A stretch of 64,000 nucleotides of DNA from NCBI GenBank assembly GCA_947475995.1, contig CANJNI010000012.1:39902-103901 (forward strand). Direction: 5' to 3'. This stretch comes from Beijerinckiaceae bacterium. Lineage in GTDB: Bacteria; Pseudomonadota; Alphaproteobacteria; Rhizobiales; Beijerinckiaceae. Under the pieces are notes generated by a model. It saw only the letters and a program-made list of their open reading frames with translations. It did no database searches and had not been told where the DNA came from. The position numbers and the translations under genes were made by a program. This document shows positions 46,692 through 54,642 of this stretch, one piece after another (within the stretch, counting starts at the first letter, position 1; each line of letters opens with the position of its first letter).

Positions 46692-47300
46692 ATGATGTCG
46701 ACCGTATTGGGTATATCGGTCGCTTACGTGGTCCTTGGGGTGGTCTTGCTCCTCATGGGGCTGACGTCGCGCGTTCACTGGCGCTGGAAATCCGCAGCGA
46801 TCATCGTCTCAAGCGTTTTTTTTGTCGCGGTCTTTTTCCAGACTCGCGGACTGCTTGGCTGGCCGGGCATTGGAAAGCTGCCGGATCGCTTTCAGCTTCT
46901 TGGCGTTCGGGTTGTGGAGCCGGACCGCAAGATCGGCGATGCAGGCTCGATTTATTTGTGGGTCGAGGAAATCGACGAAAACAATATCCCTGTGGGAATT
47001 CCGCGCAGCTTCCGGATTCCTTATTCGAAGCCGCTTGCGGAAAAGTCCCAGAAGGCCCGCGACGCGATCATGGAAGGAAATCAGATCGCCGGTACGGCGG
47101 AAGATATTGAAGGCCAAACCGCTTCGCGGGATGACAAGAAAGACTCCGAAAACCCTGAAAATAAGACACCGCTGGAAGGCACCGAACGTGCCGAGGATGG
47201 CCACGCGCGCATTGACATGGACGAACTTCTGCAAAAAATGCAGAAGGTTGAATTTCAGCCCATGCCTGCGGCACTGATGCCGGTCAAGAAGCCGCAATAG
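46692..47300 (+). CDS. Hypothetical two-helix membrane protein
   Basis: The 202-residue protein has two N-terminal helices (about residues 5-24 and 34-50) and a soluble part with YLWVEEIDENNIPVGIPRSF, RIPYSKPLAEKSQKARD and a charged, flexible, Glu/Lys-rich C-terminus. I do not recognise the family. The start is behind GGGGGAGG, 28 bp after the previous gene, so it belongs to the same operon. It converges with the ABC ATPase gene. Confidence 0.6.
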   Translation: MMSTVLGISVAYVVLGVVLLLMGLTSRVHWRWKSAAIIVSSVFFVAVFFQTRGLLGWPGIGKLPDRFQLLGVRVVEPDRKIGDAGSIYLWVEEIDENNIPVGIPRSFRIPYSKPLAEKSQKARDAIMEGNQIAGTAEDIEGQTASRDDKKDSENPENKTPLEGTERAEDGHARIDMDELLQKMQKVEFQPMPAALMPVKKPQ

Positions 47301-47310
47301 TCGGAATTGT

Positions 47311-47336
47311 CGCCGCGACATGTATGTGTCGCGGCG
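47311..47336. terminator. Convergent hairpin between the channel-like operon and the ABC ATPase gene
   Basis: A 10-bp stem (47311-47320 with 47327-47336) has a TGTATG loop. There is no T-run on either side. It sits between two converging genes, so it may terminate both weakly. Confidence 0.6.
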
Positions 47337-47348
47337 TATTGATGCTGA

Positions 47349-48110
47349 TCAGGCGGCGGCTTCGGTCGGGCCCGTCAGCGAAAGAAAGGCCTCTTCGATG
47401 CCGGGCGTTCCGGTTGAGGCCATCAGTTCTGCCGGAGATGTGTCACGCAGAACTTTGCCCTTGTGCAGCAGCACGATTCTGTCGGCGTCGACCACTTCTT
47501 CGCAAAGATGCGTAGCCCATAAAACCGCAACCGAACGTTCGCGCCGCAGCGTATGCATCAGCTTCACGAGTTCCGTGCGGCTTGCCGGATCAAGCCCGAC
47601 AGTGGGTTCGTCCATCAACAGTACGCTTGGTTCGTGAAGCAAGGCGCGTGCAAGCTCGACTCGCCTTTTGTTGCCGCCACTCAATTGTCCACACTTGCTG
47701 TCGGCGCGGTCGGCCAGCCCCAGACGGCTTAGTTCTTTGGCGATTCGTTCTTTTGCTACCGCGCGTGGCATGCCGTGCAATCCCGTATGGAAAAGCAGAT
47801 TTGCCGTCACGCTCAGTTCGGGATCAAGCGTCGGTTGCTGGAACACAATGCCGAGACTGGCAAGCGCTGGCACCGGATTCCTCAACATATCGTGACCCAT
47901 CACCTCGATTCGCCCGGCGTCCGGCGTAAAAAGCCCGGACAACAACTGAAACAATGTCGACTTGCCGGCGCCATTAGGCCCAAGCAGCGCGATAAATTCC
48001 CCTGGACGTCCTACAAACGAAACGCCATTCAGCGCCTTGATTGATCCGTATTTTTTCTCGACATTCTCAAGCAGCAGGACTGGCGTGGCGCCGCTTCCGG
48101 ATTCACTCAT
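47349..48110 (-). CDS. ABC transporter ATP-binding protein of the PQQ-dependent alcohol oxidation-associated type
   Basis: The 253-residue ATPase has Walker A LLGPNGAGKSTLFQLLSG, Q-loop IVFQQPTLDPELSV, signature GQLSGGNKRRVELARAL, Walker B VLLMDEPTVGLDP and switch His in LWATHLCEE. These features and its neighbours match the TIGR03864 type, which accompanies PQQ-dependent alcohol dehydrogenases. Its permease partner is probably the gene at 50473-51282 on the other strand. The ATG at 48110 follows AAGAGGC. Divergent transcription from the propeller gene is unusual for this cluster. Confidence 0.85.
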   Translation of the reverse strand: MSESGSGATPVLLLENVEKKYGSIKALNGVSFVGRPGEFIALLGPNGAGKSTLFQLLSGLFTPDAGRIEVMGHDMLRNPVPALASLGIVFQQPTLDPELSVTANLLFHTGLHGMPRAVAKERIAKELSRLGLADRADSKCGQLSGGNKRRVELARALLHEPSVLLMDEPTVGLDPASRTELVKLMHTLRRERSVAVLWATHLCEEVVDADRIVLLHKGKVLRDTSPAELMASTGTPGIEEAFLSLTGPTEAAA

Positions 48111-48243
48111 CACAGCCTCTTGATTTGTGCGTTGCAGCAAAGCCGGATCTCAGCATTATGCTTTTCGGAAGCCAAATCTAAGCATACACTGGCTCGGTTG
48201 CAACGAATGACCTCGCGGTCTGGAACAAAGATACAGAAGCACA
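48111..48243. promoter_or_regulatory. Divergent promoter region between ABC ATPase and beta-propeller genes
   Basis: The 133-bp gap must hold promoters for both directions. An 11-bp palindrome AGCAT-T-ATGCT lies at 48153-48163 and a related AAGCATAC at 48181-48188. No clear -35/-10 pairs were found. Shared control of the ATPase and of the propeller/SBP/permease genes is inferred from this layout. Confidence 0.4.
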
Positions 48244-49239
48244 ATGCGGAAACGTCTGAAACAAGTTCTTGCCGTTGGCGTCCTGGCAGGCTCTGCCTTT
48301 CTTGGGCTAGATGCGTCTGCGCTAGCCAAGGGAACTGGCTATCTTTTTGTCAGCAATGAGAAGACGAACAACATTACCGTACTGGATTCAAAGACGCTTA
48401 AGATCGTCAAGGATCTGAAAACCTCGCGCCGCCCGCGCGATATGCATTTTAATGAAGATCACACGCGCCTCTATGTTGCCTGCGGCGACGATGATGTGAT
48501 CGACGTGATCGATGTCGAAAAGCTGGCCGTGATCGGCAAGATCGCGACCGGCAAAAGTCCCGAGACTTTCGTTGTCGACGAGAAAAAGCGCCGCATCTAC
48601 GTTTCGAACGAAGAGGGCTCGTCACTCTCGATCATCGATATGGATCAGCAGATCACTCTGAATGAAGTCCCCACCGGCGCAGAGCCGGAGGGCGTCATGC
48701 TCAGCGCCGATGGCAAGCTGATTTACGTGACGTCGGAAGTGGGCGATCTGGTGCATCTGGTCGATGTTGAGAGCGGCCATGTCCTTGAGGATGTCATCGT
48801 CGGGACGCGGCCACGCCGCTTCGCGGCAACGCCGGATGGCAAGGAATTGTGGGTCACAACAGAACTGTCCGGCGAAGTCTGGGTTATCGACCGCGAGAAG
48901 TTCCAGAATCTCGGCAAGCTCGATTTCCTGCCGCCTGGTATGAGAAAGACCGATGTGACGCCGGTCGGCATCACAATGACGAAGGACGGCAAGACTGCCT
49001 TTGTGACGCTCGGCCACGCACAGCACATCGCGTTCGTGGACGTGCCGACCAAAAAAGTCACCGGCTACGTTCTGGTCGGCAAGCGTTCCTGGGGCATCAC
49101 GCTTTCCAAGGACGAGAAGACCCTCTACGTCGCCAACGGATTGGGCGATGACGTGACGATCGTCGACGTCGCGAGCCGCAAGGCGCTTCAGTCGGTTCAG
49201 GTCGGCCGTACCCCCTGGGGCATTGTGATCGATGAATAA
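48244..49239 (+). CDS. Periplasmic YVTN-type beta-propeller protein, PQQ-associated type
   Basis: The 331-residue protein has a signal peptide ending near DASALAKG and seven repeats with LYVAC, IYVSN, IYVTS, LWVTT, AFVTL and LYVAN blade strands. The repeat type and neighbours match the propeller family (TIGR03866) found with PQQ-dependent catabolism. It probably acts in the periplasm with the ABC system; its ligand is unknown. The stop overlaps the following start by 8 bp. Confidence 0.88.
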   Translation: MRKRLKQVLAVGVLAGSAFLGLDASALAKGTGYLFVSNEKTNNITVLDSKTLKIVKDLKTSRRPRDMHFNEDHTRLYVACGDDDVIDVIDVEKLAVIGKIATGKSPETFVVDEKKRRIYVSNEEGSSLSIIDMDQQITLNEVPTGAEPEGVMLSADGKLIYVTSEVGDLVHLVDVESGHVLEDVIVGTRPRRFAATPDGKELWVTTELSGEVWVIDREKFQNLGKLDFLPPGMRKTDVTPVGITMTKDGKTAFVTLGHAQHIAFVDVPTKKVTGYVLVGKRSWGITLSKDEKTLYVANGLGDDVTIVDVASRKALQSVQVGRTPWGIVIDE

Positions 49240-50470
49240 TATCTTGAAGGTAGGTCTTTTCCTGGTCGCTCTCCTGACCGGGACCGGCGCGGCGCTGGCC
49301 CAGTTTCAGCCTGTTGCGCCGCGCCCTGCCTTGCCCCAGAGCGGCGCGGCGCTCAAGCAAATCACGATAGGCTTTATCGATCTTGATGGCGATCCGCGCT
49401 ACGAGCCGATGGAAGTCTATCAGCGGCACATACTCAAGGATCTCGATCCCGCCTACCAAGGAGCCGAGATGGGCGTGGAGGATTCGGTCATCATGAACCG
49501 GTCCACCGGCGCCGAATTCAAGCTGCAGCGTTTCACGTTGAAAAGCGCGGATGCAGCGCTTGCGGCAGTTCAGGAAGGACAGGGCAAGGGGATCAGCTTC
49601 TTCCTGATCGATCTTCCAGCGAGCGCCTACAAGGCTGTTGCTGCCGGAGTGAAGGGTAAGGACGTCCTGCTCTTCAATGTAAGCGCGCCCGAGGATACTT
49701 TGCGGCGCGACATGTGCTCTGCAGAGTTCGTCCACGTCTATCCGAGCCGCGCGCAATTGATGGACGGACTTGTCCAGTTGCTTGTGTCGAAGAAATGGCG
49801 CGACTATCTGGTTCTTGAAGGTCAGACGTCGGAAGATGCGGAGATGACGAAAGCCTTCGTCCGCTCGACCCAGAAGTTCGGCGCCCGCGTCGTCGCACAA
49901 AAGTCCTTCGAAGCAGGGTCCGATCCTCGCAAGCGCGAGCTCAACAATCCAGCGCTCTTGTCAGCCATCAATCGCGACTGGGACATCACGTTTGTCGCCG
50001 ACAGCGCCTTCGATTTTGCTCGCACTGTCTCTTACCAGACCGTCCGACCCCGTCCGGTTGTAGGTTCCATCGATCTGGAGCCTTCGGCCTGGCATTGGAC
50101 TTGGGAGCGAAACGGTGCGCCCCAAGTCAATACTCGTTTCCATCGCATATCTGGCGGCCGCAAGATGGCAGGGCACGACTGGTCAGCCTGGATGGCGGTG
50201 AAGATGGTCGTGCAGGCAGTTGTGCGCACGCGGTCGACAGAATTCCCGGCGCTGCGCAACTTCATCCTCAAGGATGGCTCGTTCGATCCCGCCAAGGGCC
50301 TCGCGGCGAGCGTTCGCCCGTGGGACCATCAGGTCCGTCAATCGATCATCCTCGCTACGCCCTTTTCGATTACCGCGAGCGCGCCCATGGCGGGGTTTCT
50401 GCACCGCCTGAACGAACTTGATTCCCTCGGCGATGACGAAGCCGACACACCCTGCAAACTAAACAGATAG
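49232..50470 (+). CDS. ABC transporter substrate-binding-like protein, PQQ-associated type
   Basis: The 412-residue protein has a signal peptide (NILKVGLFLVALLTGTGAALAQ), a type I binding fold with ITIGFIDLDGDPRYEPMEVYQ, FFLIDLPASAYKAV and LVLEGQTSEDAEMTKAF, and fits the TIGR03863 group that occurs with PQQ alcohol dehydrogenases. Its role in import or export is not known. It overlaps the propeller gene and is followed at 3 bp by the permease gene. Confidence 0.85.
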   Translation: MNNILKVGLFLVALLTGTGAALAQFQPVAPRPALPQSGAALKQITIGFIDLDGDPRYEPMEVYQRHILKDLDPAYQGAEMGVEDSVIMNRSTGAEFKLQRFTLKSADAALAAVQEGQGKGISFFLIDLPASAYKAVAAGVKGKDVLLFNVSAPEDTLRRDMCSAEFVHVYPSRAQLMDGLVQLLVSKKWRDYLVLEGQTSEDAEMTKAFVRSTQKFGARVVAQKSFEAGSDPRKRELNNPALLSAINRDWDITFVADSAFDFARTVSYQTVRPRPVVGSIDLEPSAWHWTWERNGAPQVNTRFHRISGGRKMAGHDWSAWMAVKMVVQAVVRTRSTEFPALRNFILKDGSFDPAKGLAASVRPWDHQVRQSIILATPFSITASAPMAGFLHRLNELDSLGDDEADTPCKLNR

Positions 50471-50472
50471 TC

Positions 50473-51282
50473 ATGAAACTGATCCATGTCGGCAGGGCTC
50501 TGAGGGCGGTCGCGACGCGCGAGGTCGTCAAGTTCGTGCGTCAGCGGGGAAGGTTGCTTTCCGGACTGGTTCGCCCGCTCTTCTGGCTGGTGGTCTTCGC
50601 CGCCGGCTTCCAGAATGTCTTCGGCGTTTCGATCATCCCACCCTACAAAACCTACATCACCTATCAGGTCTACATCGTCCCCGGCCTGATCGGCATCGTG
50701 CTTTTGTTTCACGGCATGCTGTCGTCGCTCGCGATGGTCTACGACCGCGAGATGGGAATCATGCGCCTGTTGCTGACAGCGCCCCTGCCGCGTTGGGTGC
50801 TGCTGGTTTGCAAGCTTGCGGGCGGCACGGCCCTGGGCGTGCTCCAGTGCTACGCGTTCCTGATCACCTGTATTTTCTTTGACGTGACTTTTGACTGGAT
50901 GGGCTGGGTGACGGTGTTTCCGGCCATTGTGGCGGCCGGCCTCATGCTTAGCGCCATGGGGCTGCTGCTGTCGGTCTATATCCGCCAGCTTGAGAATTTT
51001 GCTGGCGCCATGAACTTTGTGATCTTTCCCATGTTCTTCCTGTCCTCCGCACTCTATCCGCTATGGAAATTGCGCGAGGGTGGCTCGGAAGCGATCTTTT
51101 TCGTCGCTTCGCTCAACCCGTTCACCTACGCGGTTGAACTGGTACGATTCGCACTTTACGGAATGTTCGACTGGTTTTCCTGTTTGGTCGTTGTTGCATC
51201 GACCATCGTGTTTTTCCTGCTGGCGGCCTACGGGTACGATCCGCAACGCGGCATGATCCGCAAGACGCGCGCCGGAACCTGA
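50473..51282 (+). CDS. ABC-2 type permease, PQQ-associated type
   Basis: The 269-residue protein has about six helices and the ABC-2 family block MVYDREMGIMRLLLTAPLPRW, with a late NPFTYAVELVRFALYGMFDW helix. Such permeases pair with the ATPase at 47349-48110, as in PedC/TIGR03861 systems. The direction is probably export. It starts 3 bp after the binding protein stop. Confidence 0.87.
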   Translation: MKLIHVGRALRAVATREVVKFVRQRGRLLSGLVRPLFWLVVFAAGFQNVFGVSIIPPYKTYITYQVYIVPGLIGIVLLFHGMLSSLAMVYDREMGIMRLLLTAPLPRWVLLVCKLAGGTALGVLQCYAFLITCIFFDVTFDWMGWVTVFPAIVAAGLMLSAMGLLLSVYIRQLENFAGAMNFVIFPMFFLSSALYPLWKLREGGSEAIFFVASLNPFTYAVELVRFALYGMFDWFSCLVVVASTIVFFLLAAYGYDPQRGMIRKTRAGT

Positions 51283-51375
51283 AAGGCGGTTGACGAGGTA
51301 TGCCATCTGCGCATGCGGAGATGGTGCGTTCTGCCGATGGCGGGCTTGCTTGGCGGTCTAAACAGTCCGATAGTG

Positions 51376-51388
51376 AAAGTAATACTTT
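51376..51388. promoter_or_regulatory. Palindrome upstream of the NosR-like gene
   Basis: AAAGTA-A-TACTTT (51376-51388) is a perfect 13-bp dyad 25 bp before the NosR-like start. It lies in the AT-rich part of the 130-bp gap and is a candidate operator. No regulator gene is adjacent. Confidence 0.45.
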
Positions 51389-51412
51389 TAAGGGCTGGGG
51401 AGATCGCCGGGA

Positions 51413-53587
51413 GTGATAAATCCATTTCGTCGCCTGTTTGCCAATTCAATGAACCGGCAATACGCGCTCGGACTTCGATCGATATTGTGCGTCGCCGCAG
51501 GTCTTCTGATTCTGCTGGAGGCGCTGCCGGCTGCTGCCGCCGACCTTAAGGAACGCCTGACTCCCGAAGTCATGGCGATCGTCTTCCCCAACGCAGGCAA
51601 GCTCGGAAACGAGGAGGGCAAGCCTCCGGCTATTCCGGTTTATCAGGGCGATCAGATTACCGGATATATTTTCTCGACGCTCGATATTGTGGCTGCGCCG
51701 GGCTACTCGAGCGTGCCGTTCGATGTGATTGCGGGCGTCGACCTGACGGGGCGCGTCACCGGCGCGAAGGTGATTTTTCACCGCGAGCCGTACATCATGA
51801 ACGACACGCGCCGTCAGGGTCTGCTCGATACATTCCTGCAGCGTCACAACGGCATGGCCCTGCAAGGCGGCAATTCAGGCGTGCTGCCGCCGGACTACGT
51901 GCAGTCTGCGACGGTTTCGGCGCGCGCCATGCGCGGCGCGATTTTCGATTCGGCCCGTCTGGTTCTGCGCTCGCGCGGCGGGCGGCCGAAAGTGAATGTG
52001 CCGACGCTCGATCTTGAGTCCTTTCAGATCGCCACATGGGAGCAGCTTCTCGAAAAAGGCGCGGTGGTAAAGCGCCGCTTCACGTCCGGCGACGTCGGGC
52101 AGGCGCTCGACAAGGCCGGCGCACGCGGCGGCAAGCTGGAAGACGATCTAGGCAAGCCGGACGAGCTCTACAGCGAAATTCTGACCGGCTATTTTTCGCC
52201 CGCTAGTGTCGGTCGCAACATGATCGGCAGCCGCCCGTTCGACGAATACATGCAACGCCAGACGAAGGGCTCGCATGTTTTCGTGATTGCATCCAACGGC
52301 CCCTACGATTTTCTGGGATCGGATTACAATCGCGCCGCAAAGGGCAACAAATTCGATCGCATCCGCATCGTGCAGGAGAACAATTCCTTCGAATTCGTGC
52401 GGTCGCAATTCCAGCGTCTCGGCACCGGCGGTCCCCAGACAGGCATTCGCGGCAATCGCTATGCGGCGCTTTACGCGCTCGCGCCGGAAGCAAAATTCGA
52501 TCCGCTGAAGCCTTGGCGGCTCGAACTGCTTGTGCATTCAGAAATGCCCGACGGACGCAAGACGATTGCGTTGCCAGTCGATTACAAGATACCCGCAGAC
52601 TACGTGATGATGCCGGAGGCGGAGCCGGTGCCTGCGTGGGTTGATGCGTGGAACGACGCGCGCACAAATGTTTATATTCTCGGCGTAACCCTGATCGTCC
52701 TGACATTGATCCTGATTTTCCAGGCGCCGCTGACAAGAATGACGAAAACCTACCGGTGGATTCGTCACAGCTTCCTGCTTTTCGTGCTTGTCTGGGTCGG
52801 CTGGTATGCGGGCGCTCAGCTCTCCATCGTCAATGTCATCAATTACATGATGGCGCCTTTCCACAATTTCGGCTGGGGCTTCTATCTGGCCGAGCCGCTG
52901 ATGGTGATGATCGCCATCTACACGCTGATTTCGCTGATCCTGTTGGGACGCGGCGTTTTCTGCGGATGGCTCTGCCCGTTCGGCGCGCTGCAGGAACTGC
53001 TCGGGCAGGCGTCTCGCGCGCTGGGACTACCGCAATGGAATCCGTCTGAAAAGTTGCAACGCAAATTGTGGCTCGGAAAATATATTTCCGCCGCAGTTGT
53101 GCTTGGCGTCGCGGTTTTCTCGCTGGATATGGCGGTGACGGCGGCGGAGGTTGAGCCTTTCAAGACTGCGATCACATCGCATTTCACCCGCGCGTGGCCT
53201 TACCTGATCTACGCGTCTGCGCTCGTCGGCATCGGCCTTTTCACAGAACGCGCCTATTGCCGGTTCCTGTGCCCGCTTGGCGGCGTGCTGGCCTTGCTGG
53301 ATCGGTTGCATCTCATCGATCTGCTGAAGCGTCGCCCCGAATGTGGAAATCCCTGCCATCTTTGCGAGCGTTCCTGCCCGGTGCGGGCCATTGAAAGCTC
53401 GGGTAAGATCGTCATGGCGGAATGTTTCCAGTGCCTCGACTGTCAGGTTGAATATTATGACGACAAGCGCTGTCCGCCGCTTGTCAAAGACCGCAAGCGC
53501 AACGATCCTACGCGCTCTTTTAAACCGCGCAGCGCGCCAGTGACGGCGCGCGTGCAGATCAACACCTCGCGGGGAGGCGCAAAATGA
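51413..53587 (+). CDS. NosR/NirI-like membrane flavo-iron-sulfur protein
   Basis: The 724-residue protein has a signal or first helix (about 22-41), a periplasmic FMN-binding domain, and a long loop. Membrane helices begin near 420, followed by the CxxxCP motifs C517GWLCP and C616RFLCP, and a C-terminal double [4Fe-4S] region from C644GNPCHLCERSCP to CFQCLDC. The flavinylation site reads QSAT (Thr167), where NosR/NqrC usually have SGAT. Such proteins transfer electrons across the membrane to or from a periplasmic partner. GTG 51413 is taken as start; ATG 51449 also fits. The apbE gene overlaps its stop. Confidence 0.87.
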   Translation: MINPFRRLFANSMNRQYALGLRSILCVAAGLLILLEALPAAAADLKERLTPEVMAIVFPNAGKLGNEEGKPPAIPVYQGDQITGYIFSTLDIVAAPGYSSVPFDVIAGVDLTGRVTGAKVIFHREPYIMNDTRRQGLLDTFLQRHNGMALQGGNSGVLPPDYVQSATVSARAMRGAIFDSARLVLRSRGGRPKVNVPTLDLESFQIATWEQLLEKGAVVKRRFTSGDVGQALDKAGARGGKLEDDLGKPDELYSEILTGYFSPASVGRNMIGSRPFDEYMQRQTKGSHVFVIASNGPYDFLGSDYNRAAKGNKFDRIRIVQENNSFEFVRSQFQRLGTGGPQTGIRGNRYAALYALAPEAKFDPLKPWRLELLVHSEMPDGRKTIALPVDYKIPADYVMMPEAEPVPAWVDAWNDARTNVYILGVTLIVLTLILIFQAPLTRMTKTYRWIRHSFLLFVLVWVGWYAGAQLSIVNVINYMMAPFHNFGWGFYLAEPLMVMIAIYTLISLILLGRGVFCGWLCPFGALQELLGQASRALGLPQWNPSEKLQRKLWLGKYISAAVVLGVAVFSLDMAVTAAEVEPFKTAITSHFTRAWPYLIYASALVGIGLFTERAYCRFLCPLGGVLALLDRLHLIDLLKRRPECGNPCHLCERSCPVRAIESSGKIVMAECFQCLDCQVEYYDDKRCPPLVKDRKRNDPTRSFKPRSAPVTARVQINTSRGGAK

Positions 53588-54606
53588 GCGCTCCAGTCGA
53601 TCGTCGCCGTACTCTCAAAATTGTCGCGGCGCTCGCGGGCCTGCCGGTGCTGGCTGCGGGTGTGCGCGCGATGGCGCCCGCGCTGCGCGAATTTCGCTGG
53701 CAGGGCGAGGCCATGGGGGCCATCGCGGAAATTTCGCTCTGGCATTCGGACGAAAGCCGCGCCCGCGCAACGCTTGATTCCGTTCGTGCAGAAATCGCCC
53801 GTTACGAGCGCAAATTCAGCCTGTTTGATCCTGAAAGCGAAATCTCCCGCCTCAATCGCGACGGGCGTCTTGAAAACGCATCCTCCGAGTTCCGCGATCT
53901 CGTAGCCCAGGGGCTTCGTCTGGGGCGTTTGACCGACGGCGCCTTCGACATCACCGTGCAGCCACTGTGGAAACTTTACGAAGCACGGTTCTGGACAAAG
54001 TCGCAGGATGCCGCTGACATTCAGGCGGCAGCCCTTACGGTCGCCCGCGACCTTGTCGACTATCGCGGCGTCAGGATCGACGGTTCACGCGTGTCGTTTG
54101 AGCGTGCCGGCATGGGCATGACGCTGAACGGCATAGCGCAGGGCTATCTGACCGATCAGGTGGCGGACGCCTTGCGACAGGCAGGTTTCGAGGCGGCTGT
54201 AATCGATCTCGGAGAAACGCGCGCGATCGGTCAGCATCCGGACGGTCGCCCCTGGCGTCTCGGCGTGAAAGACCCGGCGCGTCCCGGCCAGATTGCCCGC
54301 ACCATTGAAGTCGCCGACATGGCTCTGGCTGTCTCTGGCGGCTATGGAACGACTTTCGACGAGACTGGTCGTTATCATCACATTTTCGATCCGACATCGG
54401 GCGCAAGCGCCACAAAAGCCGTGGATGCCGCCGTTGTATCGCCCCGCGCCGTTGTGGCGGATGGTCTTGCCACAGCGCTCTGCGTAATGGATCTTGAAAA
54501 GGCTCCAGCCTTGCTGGCGCATTTTGCCGATAGCCGCGCCTATGTCACGCGGCGCGATGGAACCCGCGTGCTGGTGCAGCCAGCTGGTCTGCAACCGATC
54601 GCATGA
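53584..54606 (+). CDS. apbE: FAD:protein FMN transferase, ApbE/NosX-like
   Basis: The 340-residue protein has a short RR signal (DRRRTLKIVAALAGLPVLA) and the ApbE domain: GAIAEISLW, YERKFSLFDPESEISRLN, TDGAFDITVQPLW, GMGMTLNGIAQGYLTDQVAD and HIFDPTSG. ApbE attaches FMN to Thr of NqrC/NosR proteins in the periplasm. The start overlaps the NosR-like gene by ATGA, so this is its dedicated flavin transferase. It is followed by the SoxC-like gene in 36 bp. Confidence 0.93.
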   Translation: MSAPVDRRRTLKIVAALAGLPVLAAGVRAMAPALREFRWQGEAMGAIAEISLWHSDESRARATLDSVRAEIARYERKFSLFDPESEISRLNRDGRLENASSEFRDLVAQGLRLGRLTDGAFDITVQPLWKLYEARFWTKSQDAADIQAAALTVARDLVDYRGVRIDGSRVSFERAGMGMTLNGIAQGYLTDQVADALRQAGFEAAVIDLGETRAIGQHPDGRPWRLGVKDPARPGQIARTIEVADMALAVSGGYGTTFDETGRYHHIFDPTSGASATKAVDAAVVSPRAVVADGLATALCVMDLEKAPALLAHFADSRAYVTRRDGTRVLVQPAGLQPIA

Positions 54607-54642
54607 AACTATTCTAGTCCGAAAAGCTCCGGGGAGGGCGAA

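Noticed and set aside
51413-54606. Complete nos (nitrous oxide reductase) locus
   Set aside because: NosR- and NosX-like genes are present, but NosZ, NosD and NosL are not, so denitrification is not claimed.
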